A DNA stretch of 47,799 nt from Candidatus Giovannonibacteria bacterium RIFCSPLOWO2_12_FULL_43_11c. GTDB lineage: Bacteria; Patescibacteriota; Minisyncoccia; JACPKW01; UBA11713. The stretch covers positions 5,884 through 53,682 of the forward strand of contig MFIO01000014.1 of assembly GCA_001780775.1 (NCBI GenBank), read 5' to 3'. The notes beneath the pieces are model-generated. The model was not told the origin of the DNA, made no database searches, and saw only the letters and a program-made list of their open reading frames with translations. Positions 19,559 through 27,532 of this stretch are shown here, piece after piece; position 1 is the first letter of the stretch; the number at the start of each line of letters is the position of its first letter. A program made the position numbers and the translations under genes.

Positions 19559-20728
19559 TCACGGACTCTGTCCATCCGTAGGGGGTTCAAAACTATCGTC
19601 GAGCATTCTAAGATATAGCTGTATTAACCAACCGCTATAGAACGGAGACTTGTTATTCTTGCTTTTATTTGCAGCGTGTAAAAACCCATAATCCGCATTA
19701 AACTGTCTGTTGTATTGCGAGTCCCATCTTTCATTAAGGATATGTTGGCCAATCGCCTTGGCCTGCGCATAAAATACCTCCGGGTCGTCATCGGGTTCAT
19801 CGTGGGATGCTAAAGCCTCAGGCACAGTGCGCATACTACCTTGCAAATCGCCATAATGCGGGTTTCGACCTTGAGCAATTTCAGTAAGATCTAAAAGAAC
19901 TTCCCACGCCTTAGCAAGATTTCCAATGCCCAGCCCAGCGCCTGAATCAAATTTGCCAAGATGTTCGGTAATGTGCGACTTCTCAAAAAAATCCTTAACT
20001 GCGTTAAGATATATTACATTCTGAGTTTCGGCGTAAGCTGGGAGGTAAACGCTCCAAATGATATGGATATCATTATTCCTTACTACATAATAATCGCTGG
20101 TTACAAAAAACTCTAAGCCGCGAGAGAATTTCCCGTCTAATATATCTTTTGCTGTTTTATCAAGCTTATCAAGATATTTTTTTTCTCCCGTAACATGGTA
20201 AAGCGCGGCCAGTTTAATGCCGTTGTTGTTATTCACGGTATTTTCCAGCGATTCATTCAAAAACTTATCCGCAGATTTTAACATAGCTTTCTTAAAACGA
20301 TCGTCCTTGAAATCCATGTAGAAATCGTGGAGTGCGAAGTAATTCCATTCGCAGTAATCAGAATTTTTCTCGCAAGCATCTAACACAAAACCCATGGCGC
20401 GATCAGCTTTTTCTTTATATTTTGGATCACTGGTTGTTTTCCATAAATGATAATACGCGCGGAGAATTTGCCCAGTATGCGGAGGCCCGGACGATTCGAT
20501 GGCTTTGCAAGCGCTATCATTTTTTGTACACTCGTATAATAATTCAAAACTGCCGTCTGGTTTCAAAGTTTTATCAAGAAATAAGGCAGTTTTTTTGGCA
20601 ATTTCCAGCCCCGTTAGACGCTTTCCCGCTTTGACCCCAATAAATTCCGGCAAATATACCGCCGCGTAATACATCAGGGCGATCGCGAAAACAGCCGAAG
20701 CCGCCAAAATTATATTCTTCTTCATCAT
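19559..20728 (-). CDS. membrane-anchored putative alpha/alpha-toroid protein, paralog B
   Basis: 389 aa; PPHTGQILRAYYHLWKTTSDPKYKEKADRAM, YCEWNYFALHDFYMDFKDDRFKKAM, FYSGWLIQLYLRM; clearly paralogous to 18112..19266. Confidence 0.6.
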   Translation of the reverse strand: MMKKNIILAASAVFAIALMYYAAVYLPEFIGVKAGKRLTGLEIAKKTALFLDKTLKPDGSFELLYECTKNDSACKAIESSGPPHTGQILRAYYHLWKTTSDPKYKEKADRAMGFVLDACEKNSDYCEWNYFALHDFYMDFKDDRFKKAMLKSADKFLNESLENTVNNNNGIKLAALYHVTGEKKYLDKLDKTAKDILDGKFSRGLEFFVTSDYYVVRNNDIHIIWSVYLPAYAETQNVIYLNAVKDFFEKSHITEHLGKFDSGAGLGIGNLAKAWEVLLDLTEIAQGRNPHYGDLQGSMRTVPEALASHDEPDDDPEVFYAQAKAIGQHILNERWDSQYNRQFNADYGFLHAANKSKNNKSPFYSGWLIQLYLRMLDDSFEPPTDGQSP

Positions 20729-20750
20729 AAAATTATAAATCTTTTAGGTC

Positions 20751-22022
20751 TCAAAACCAAACAAAAATATCGCCATGCGCCTCAAATGCTTGGACTTTCT
20801 TAACGTCGAATTGTATCAAACCTTCATCTATAAAATGCTTGAGAGGAAAGTTTCTTTTAATAATCCATCTGTTCGCTATATGATCCGGATCTATAAAGCT
20901 TTTTGAGTTCGCCTTATCATCCAAATATTCCAATGAAATCCTAAGAGTAGCTTTGTTTTTTTGAGAGAAAAGCTCCGTAACATGAATCTGAAATTGAAAA
21001 TCTACATGGTGAATAGAAAATAAAACGTTCTTTAACTGGGCGATGTCCAGCTTGATTCCCTCAAAATGAAACTCCTTGTCTACGCTACCGACTACCCTTA
21101 GGAATTTTTTGCCGCAAGCGCAAATCTCGTCTTCCCAAATACCAAGATCAGAAGTCTTATATCTCACAAGGGGCAAAAATCCGTGTTTTTTTATTGAGCT
21201 TACGATAATGTTGCCGGGTTTGCGGATAGCTCCTCCTTCGCGCAACAATTCAACGAACATATCATCATATAAATGAAATAGATTGGGATCCTCGTACGGC
21301 GCCTTTCTGCATCTGTAGCCAACAATATTGCCGCCGATAATGCGGTAAGCATTTTCGACAACGGCATGCGGGTAAAAATTACTAAGGTTTTGCAAGCGGA
21401 AAAAAGAAAGATGTCCAGTCGGGACAAAAATGAATTTGATGTATTCCCCAGCGCCTGTAATATCCATTTCTTTCCCCAAATTCAGCGCATTTTGATAAGA
21501 CGCAATAAGGCTGTCGATTTTAAGATAATCAGCAAGCACCGCTGTGTATTTCATGGCATGAGGATCACCGATTATATGTAATAATTTAAGCTTACGGCAA
21601 ACTCTAGCTAGCCTATTGGTAAATGAGCTTGGCGTCAAAGTAATCGCCCCACTTATATTCCTTTCCGAAAGAATTTCGAGCGTCTTCTGGGAAGCACTTC
21701 CGTATTCATCTGAAACTTTAGCGAAATTCAAAAAGCCGTAGCGCTCCTCTATTGTTAAGAGACCAGAAAAATTATCCTTCCAAGATCCAGGACCGTGAAT
21801 TGATTCGTAATGCATCCTGATTGCCATGTCAATATTATCGTTCGTCAGTACGGGAATTTTTTCTATATCAATAAAGTTCTCAATAGACAATTTCCAATCA
21901 AAGCCTGCTTGCTTGTACTTATCTCTATAATAGGAATTTTCATCGCCTGCAACGCTTTTCAAGAAATCATTAAAAAAGCGTAATGCCGATTGGCGTTCTT
22001 CGTCTGTATATATTTCATTCAT
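20751..22022 (-). CDS. PaaK/CapK-like adenylate-forming-fold protein with degenerate phosphate loop
   Basis: 423 aa; LVRYKTSDLGIWEDEICACGKKFLRVVGSVDKEFHFEGIKL typical of the C-terminal half; TSGTT position reads LTPSSFTNR. Confidence 0.65.
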   Translation of the reverse strand: MNEIYTDEERQSALRFFNDFLKSVAGDENSYYRDKYKQAGFDWKLSIENFIDIEKIPVLTNDNIDMAIRMHYESIHGPGSWKDNFSGLLTIEERYGFLNFAKVSDEYGSASQKTLEILSERNISGAITLTPSSFTNRLARVCRKLKLLHIIGDPHAMKYTAVLADYLKIDSLIASYQNALNLGKEMDITGAGEYIKFIFVPTGHLSFFRLQNLSNFYPHAVVENAYRIIGGNIVGYRCRKAPYEDPNLFHLYDDMFVELLREGGAIRKPGNIIVSSIKKHGFLPLVRYKTSDLGIWEDEICACGKKFLRVVGSVDKEFHFEGIKLDIAQLKNVLFSIHHVDFQFQIHVTELFSQKNKATLRISLEYLDDKANSKSFIDPDHIANRWIIKRNFPLKHFIDEGLIQFDVKKVQAFEAHGDIFVWF

Positions 22023-22060
22023 TTTTATATATCCTTAATTTCTATTATACCAAAATTAAT

Positions 22061-22936
22061 TTATCCCAAACGAAAAGAAGGAATACCGCAACTGCACGAG
22101 CCAGCCACAGAATACAATAGTATATTAGTTTGATAGCGTATCATTGGGCAAGCTTGAAGACGAGAAGAAGTTATAACGGCTATGCCGGGCTCTATAAAAA
22201 CATCATTGAAGGGGTGGAATACAAAATCCATGTCCCGGTTTGATTCAGGGCATTTAAAAGCTAATCGCCCCGTTTCAGGGAGGCTTAAGATATAGTCAAT
22301 AATGATGCCTTCAGGCCAGTGCCAGTCGGTATAACAAAATTGAGAATCAATAAGCGTTATGCTTTTTAATGGGAGTTTCGCTCTAATTAAGTCGTGCTTA
22401 TAGTGATCTATCGAATATCTATCGAGAAAAATGCTATCCGCCTCGTATTGCTTCGATACAGAAAATATAAGTTCAGAATTCGGGATTTCTCCAATCAATG
22501 GGATAAGATTCTGCTCATAAATATAGACGCAATGTTCTAATGCTTCATATATGTCCCCCATCAGAACTAGAGGGCGTTTACCGTTTATCGGCAGACCACT
22601 CTTTTTTATCTCATCAACAGTCCTGTGCAATAAAAAAGACCTTTCTGCTTCTGGAGACTTAATCAGTTTATATACGGCGGGACCTTCACCATAAATTCTG
22701 TCGTGGTAAAACGTTAAGGCAAGCTCCTGCCTCGTCACAATAGGCAGCTCTCTTAAAAAATCGTAATTCAAATTGTCTGGCAAATCCGAAAAACTTATTT
22801 TTAATCCTTTTTTCTTATATTTTTCACGATAAAAATCTGCGGGTGCCGACAGAACCGTCTTTAAAAGGTTCGAAAACTGACTTAAAAAAACTTTTTCCGA
22901 ATTATTCGTTGAGTTGCAAATCCTAGTGTCAAGCAT
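22061..22936 (-). CDS. short PaaK-like protein lacking the C-terminal lid domain
   Basis: 291 aa; ends ...ACPMIRYQTNILLYSVAGSCSCGIPSFRLG*, i.e. stops just after the RYxT...CxCG motif. Confidence 0.5.
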   Translation of the reverse strand: MLDTRICNSTNNSEKVFLSQFSNLLKTVLSAPADFYREKYKKKGLKISFSDLPDNLNYDFLRELPIVTRQELALTFYHDRIYGEGPAVYKLIKSPEAERSFLLHRTVDEIKKSGLPINGKRPLVLMGDIYEALEHCVYIYEQNLIPLIGEIPNSELIFSVSKQYEADSIFLDRYSIDHYKHDLIRAKLPLKSITLIDSQFCYTDWHWPEGIIIDYILSLPETGRLAFKCPESNRDMDFVFHPFNDVFIEPGIAVITSSRLQACPMIRYQTNILLYSVAGSCSCGIPSFRLG

Positions 22937-22964
22937 TTGAAATTGGGTTAAGCTTCGTTATAAT
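22937..22964 (+). promoter_or_regulatory. candidate sigma70-type promoter for the plus-strand small ORF
   Basis: TTGAAA (22937-22942), 16-nt spacer, TATAAT (22959-22964); ATG at 22979 implies a very short 5' leader. Confidence 0.45.
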
Positions 22965-22978
22965 TATATATATTGAAT

Positions 22979-23143
22979 ATGCCTTACTACATCCTCAAAA
23001 AACTATATGCAATAATGACTGATCTCCTCGCCAAATGGCGAGGCCATTTTAATAAGGATGACGAAACTGAATCACAGCCCACACCCAAAAAAGAAAATCC
23101 GAACGCAAAACTTTTCATAAGCTGTGGCGGTTTCATAGAATAG
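22979..23143 (+). CDS. 54-aa small protein MPYYILKKLYAIMTDLLAKWRGHFNKDDETESQPTPKKENPNAKLFISCGGFIE
   Basis: Manual translation; not in the ORF track (<60 aa); fills almost exactly the 210-bp gap between two minus-strand genes and is preceded by a promoter-like sequence. Confidence 0.55.
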   Translation: MPYYILKKLYAIMTDLLAKWRGHFNKDDETESQPTPKKENPNAKLFISCGGFIE

Positions 23144-23146
23144 ATT

Positions 23147-24511
23147 TCATACAATTTTTCTTAAAACAAGCCGCTTGTTTTTTGGCGGAAAATCTTCAAC
23201 AAAATCCAATTTAAGGGGTAAAAACTTATTTTTCTCAACCAAGCTTGCGATGGTATCCGTGGGAGTTATAAATAAATTTTTACTGACAAAATTTGAAATA
23301 AATTTGCTCTTATTATGTTTTTCAGACTTATCGCTAAACTTTAACTTAAGAAGGAGCTCTCCAAGTACGCCATCTCCAACAAGAACCTCGCGAGCCTCTC
23401 CCTCCCAATCATCTATCCAATCACGAATAGCATCTAATGACAATACTCTTTCTATCTCACTTCGCATAATAACAGCGCCTCCGCATTTAATATAATCAAA
23501 ATCTTTCCGACCCGCTAGAGCAAAGCTCCAAAAAGCGCCGCACTTGCATTTTTTGAACGATGCCTTTGCAATGTCCCCTGTTCGATACCTAAGAAGCGAA
23601 AATAGAGCATCATCTCTGTCAGAAAAGCGCGTACAAACAACCTCCCCGTATCCATCTTCGTTCACATCAACTATTTCAATTATTGCACTTTCTACCGGAT
23701 GATAAACATTTACGCCTTCTTCCTGTTGCAAATGGAAACACGATGCGCCAATCATCCCGGCTTCGACTGAGCTGTACTGACTATCCAAACTGATTGAATT
23801 AACTCCTTGTTTGCCATAAAATTTCAACAAGTTATCGAGTTGTGGCTTACTTACAAAATCCCCAGTCAATGCCATGCCTTTCACGGATGAAATTAGAGAA
23901 AATTCGTCATCCAAGAAAATTGAAGAAAAATTTACCAAATGCGTTGGGAAAGCGAAAATAAAGTCCGCATTAAAATCCGCAATCGCATATTTTGCGCTGG
24001 CGTTAAGTTGGTTTGGTAATAATGTAAATTGATGGCACTTGCCCCCATTTCTTTTGCTTCCCGAGATTGCTACAAGCAACCCGCGCAAATTATGGGAGAA
24101 TGACCCGGTAATCCTTAAAGACCTTTGAGGCGCCAAAAAAAATTGAGGAATTTCATTTATAAGAAGTACTGGCTCCGTAGATTTTGTTGTTCCAGATGTA
24201 GTGCGGAGAATATATTTGTATTTATAGGCATCTCCTCCAGCGCTGTTTTCAAAATCGTCCCATAATGTTGCGAAGCCTATATCTATGAAATCTTTTTTCG
24301 TCAAGAAAGGAATCTCCTTCCAACGTTCCCAATTAAAGTCCGAAAAGGCCGGCTGAAATTTTTTGTTCACAAAATGACTACGCCAAAATTTTAGCTTATC
24401 AAGTTTTTCCAACGCCGAACCAACGAACTCTCGCTCTTTTTCAAGTTCCTCATGGGTTTTCAAAATTATTTCGCTTGGCATACTTATTCCACGACGAATA
24501 ACTCGCCCCAA
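23147..24511 (-). CDS. PaaK-like adenylate-forming enzyme with intact TSGTT loop
   Basis: 454 aa; ILRTTSGTTKSTEPVLL; LLRYRTGDIAKASFKKCKCGAFWSFALAGRKDFDYIKCGG. Confidence 0.75.
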   Translation of the reverse strand: MGRVIRRGISMPSEIILKTHEELEKEREFVGSALEKLDKLKFWRSHFVNKKFQPAFSDFNWERWKEIPFLTKKDFIDIGFATLWDDFENSAGGDAYKYKYILRTTSGTTKSTEPVLLINEIPQFFLAPQRSLRITGSFSHNLRGLLVAISGSKRNGGKCHQFTLLPNQLNASAKYAIADFNADFIFAFPTHLVNFSSIFLDDEFSLISSVKGMALTGDFVSKPQLDNLLKFYGKQGVNSISLDSQYSSVEAGMIGASCFHLQQEEGVNVYHPVESAIIEIVDVNEDGYGEVVCTRFSDRDDALFSLLRYRTGDIAKASFKKCKCGAFWSFALAGRKDFDYIKCGGAVIMRSEIERVLSLDAIRDWIDDWEGEAREVLVGDGVLGELLLKLKFSDKSEKHNKSKFISNFVSKNLFITPTDTIASLVEKNKFLPLKLDFVEDFPPKNKRLVLRKIV

Positions 24512-25851
24512 TCCTTCGCCCGGTACGAAGGTCCTAAAAATATTTCTCGTAGGTCCTCTTTTCCGACATCCTTCCTTATATCATCTAGGGTTTTATATAT
24601 TGAGCCTCCGGCGAATCTACTCCCGACAAAATTGGGCCTTTCTTCCAATCTCCAAACGCTACGATTAAAAGGTAGGAAAAAAAGGCTAGGATAACTCCGC
24701 ACGATAAACACATAAGAAAGAGGATTCAATACGCCGCTTGCCGCTTCAATCTTTGCCATACGCAAAAAAGTTTGCTCATGAATAACTCCGTTCCAGAAAA
24801 ACAAGTCCAAAAGGCTTGATTTTTGGCTTAAAACAAGAAACTTGTCTAAAAATTTTCGCCTCCAATGCAAGTCGGCGATAGAAGCCAAATCTGCCTGATA
24901 CGTAAAATCTCGAACCGAATAAAAAGTTGTTGCCGATTGATGCCAAAATCTGATACCTCTTTTGATTAGCGGTTCATAGATTGAAATACCCTCATGAAAT
25001 TTGTACTTGGCTGGATCGATTTCAAGAAAAAAATATTCATCTGCGAGAGTGATACGCAAAAATTTTTTATCCGCTTCAGGTGATTTCAAAATGTACAGAT
25101 AAAATTGATGATTTTTAGGCCGACCGTCAAAATGTGAAAGTGTATAATAAATCGGGCCGTATCGTTCTAAAATACTCGGCATAACATCTTCCTCGAGCGA
25201 AAGTATGAAGTCTGATTCCGCTGTTAGTTTAGGCCCGACAAGCTCGAAAGGAATATAATCCATGCGAGGAACAGTTTCCAGTAAATCTTGATCAACCTTA
25301 ACATTGTCTTTTTTTGAAGCAATCGCCGAATTAAGCAATAACTGCAAGCGAAACAAAATCTCTGCTCGTAAGATTTTCCCATTCTCAGCCAGTAAATCAA
25401 TGGACTTTAGAACATCACTTAAATTTACAGAGTACTTATTATAAATATACTCCGGATTACTGCGTTCAAGACGCTCCATTCGTATAAAAGCAAGATGGGC
25501 TTTTTTATAAGAAGAAACGTCACCTTCCCATGAAGCGAGAGCGTGCCAATAGCTATTAATAAGTCTTCTGGCCGAAGCGGCAGAAGGTTCTGCCAGAAAT
25601 ATTCTCCGCCTTTTTTCACACTCGATAAAACTACGCAAGAAATTAAATGGGTGAAGAGTTTTTAAAAAAGAATGGCGAAAATGAAACCAATATTCTTTCT
25701 TGGTTTCTCGGTATAATTTTTCTAAACGCGAAGTGGTTTGATAAAGTTCTCCAATGGCCGCTGACGCATTTTCCAAATCCATTCCTTCTGCGGCAAAAAG
25801 AGGGTCGCCTTTTGTTTTAATATAAAATTCCTGAAGTGACGGTGGAATCAT
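24484..25851 (-). CDS. hypothetical protein, no family recognised
   Basis: 455-aa ORF overlapping the next gene by 28 nt; mostly helical-looking N-terminus. Confidence 0.6.
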   Translation of the reverse strand: MIPPSLQEFYIKTKGDPLFAAEGMDLENASAAIGELYQTTSRLEKLYRETKKEYWFHFRHSFLKTLHPFNFLRSFIECEKRRRIFLAEPSAASARRLINSYWHALASWEGDVSSYKKAHLAFIRMERLERSNPEYIYNKYSVNLSDVLKSIDLLAENGKILRAEILFRLQLLLNSAIASKKDNVKVDQDLLETVPRMDYIPFELVGPKLTAESDFILSLEEDVMPSILERYGPIYYTLSHFDGRPKNHQFYLYILKSPEADKKFLRITLADEYFFLEIDPAKYKFHEGISIYEPLIKRGIRFWHQSATTFYSVRDFTYQADLASIADLHWRRKFLDKFLVLSQKSSLLDLFFWNGVIHEQTFLRMAKIEAASGVLNPLSYVFIVRSYPSLFFLPFNRSVWRLEERPNFVGSRFAGGSIYKTLDDIRKDVGKEDLREIFLGPSYRAKDWGELFVVE

Positions 25852-25888
25852 TTATTTACTTTACATTAATTTATTAACTTTAAAAAGA

Positions 25889-25925
25889 ATACCACACTGC
25901 CTATGACAATATGACAATGTGGTAT
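25889..25925. promoter_or_regulatory. inverted repeat ATACCACA-21nt-TGTGGTAT containing a tandem ATGACAAT
   Basis: Perfect 8-bp arms at 25889-25896 and 25918-25925 in the gap upstream of the 455-aa gene. Confidence 0.4.
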
Positions 25926-25953
25926 TATCGTAAAACTGAATCTCCTTTCTTCG

Positions 25954-27384
25954 CTATGAAAGCGACTTGAAATCGAATGGTCTTTTGTTAGTAAGGCCGC
26001 TAAGTAGCGCCGCTCCAAGTGTAATGCTTATTGGAACAAGCGCGCCAACTGATGAGACTGTGGAATTCTTTACAATCGAACCGTACACGAATAACGGAAC
26101 TCCGATGGCAATACCGAGGAGTATGCCTCCGAAAGTAAACCTTGAAGAAGGTCGCGGCCAAAATAGGGACAAGACCGTGGGAACAAGAAGAGAAGATCTT
26201 AAAACTCCCACCAAAAGGATCAAATAAAGGAGCTGGATTGTCGGGATAAGCGCGATCGACATGCCGACAAGGATGAGAACGGCCATAGCGCTTCTTGACG
26301 CAATCAAAATAGCGCGATCGGAAGCGTTAGGCCGAAAAGAGCGGAAGACATCCACGGCGCCTATCGAACTTATCGCGGCAAGCGCGGAACTTCCCGCTGC
26401 CACAAGCCCGGCAAGCACCATCAGAGTAAAGCTAATTACCCCTATATCGGAAAGCGCTCCAATAGCCATAGAGAATCCAGCAAGCTGGGGATTTTGAACT
26501 AATGTCTGCAGATTTTTGTTTGCAGCCAAAAATCCCAAGGCTCCCAGCATTATTGGCACAATAGCAAAGATTAATCCCCCAAGAAGAAATGCCCTCCTGC
26601 TAATGCCTTCCTTCATTGAGAAAGCCCTTTGCCATTGTTGCTGGTCAATCATGATGCCGGATATTAACGACACGCTGACTGGAACCCCAAATGTCCAAGC
26701 GACAGTCGGATTAAATAGATCAGAAAAGGTGCCGCTTTTCCCGCCAATCCCTGAAATCAAAGCCGAAATGCCTCCCCTTTCCGCAATCACAAAAGGAACA
26801 ATCCAGAAAACAACGACGGCTATGAAGCAAGCCTTGATTACGTCTTCCACGAGCGACGAACGTATACCCTTAAGAACGCTCAATGATACCATCATGCCGC
26901 CCAAAATCAAGATCAGCAACTGCTTGGAAATCCCCATCACCAAATTCAGCATCAGGAGCGCCGCAGTCAAATTGAAAATGATCGCGTAGCTCTGAACGAT
27001 GAATATAGTGGCGACATACAGAACCCGCATTTTTCGGTCAAAGCGGCGCCCTATAAATTCCGGGAGGGTAAAGCCCTGATTGAAAACTTTACGCATTCTC
27101 GCCGCCATGAAGGAAAAAAGAATCAAAGCAAGCGCATTCGGGAAAGTAAACCAAAAAAGACCCGGGATTCCTTGCTCGAAAGCCTTTTGCGATGAAACAA
27201 AAAGCGCTCCTGCCCACACCCAAGCAACAGCAGTCGTTACCGCCCCAAGCAAAAGACCTACATTCCTCTCTGAAACCAGGAAAGAAGCGGGGGTTGCCCT
27301 CGCTCCTGAAACCGCACGAATGGAAATCCAAGAAAAAAACCAGAAACCTGCCAAAATCCAATACCCGCTGATCGTGTCAACCAT
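25954..27384 (-). CDS. sodium:solute symporter (SSS) family transporter
   Basis: 476 aa; ~13 TM; RNVGLLLGAVTTAVAWVWAGAL, TLPEFIGRRFDRKMR; SD-like GGGGAGGG upstream. Confidence 0.85.
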   Translation of the reverse strand: MVDTISGYWILAGFWFFSWISIRAVSGARATPASFLVSERNVGLLLGAVTTAVAWVWAGALFVSSQKAFEQGIPGLFWFTFPNALALILFSFMAARMRKVFNQGFTLPEFIGRRFDRKMRVLYVATIFIVQSYAIIFNLTAALLMLNLVMGISKQLLILILGGMMVSLSVLKGIRSSLVEDVIKACFIAVVVFWIVPFVIAERGGISALISGIGGKSGTFSDLFNPTVAWTFGVPVSVSLISGIMIDQQQWQRAFSMKEGISRRAFLLGGLIFAIVPIMLGALGFLAANKNLQTLVQNPQLAGFSMAIGALSDIGVISFTLMVLAGLVAAGSSALAAISSIGAVDVFRSFRPNASDRAILIASRSAMAVLILVGMSIALIPTIQLLYLILLVGVLRSSLLVPTVLSLFWPRPSSRFTFGGILLGIAIGVPLFVYGSIVKNSTVSSVGALVPISITLGAALLSGLTNKRPFDFKSLS

Positions 27385-27532
27385 TATTATTCCCTCCCCT
27401 TTTTTAAGTTTCCATTAAAGTCTAATATACGTGGCGTGGCGTAGTCAATCGCGGTTTCAGTTTGCAATAAAAACAGTATCAATGTATAAATGGCACGAAT
27501 AGTTTCATTAATTTTTTAAGGAGGGGTTTATC

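Noticed and set aside
22061-25851. Shared KSPEA(D/E)xxFL string in the 455-aa and 291-aa proteins as evidence of homology
   Set aside because: Too short to claim without a profile comparison.
26516-26989. Plus-strand 157-aa ORF opposite the SSS transporter
   Set aside because: Antisense to a well-supported membrane protein frame.
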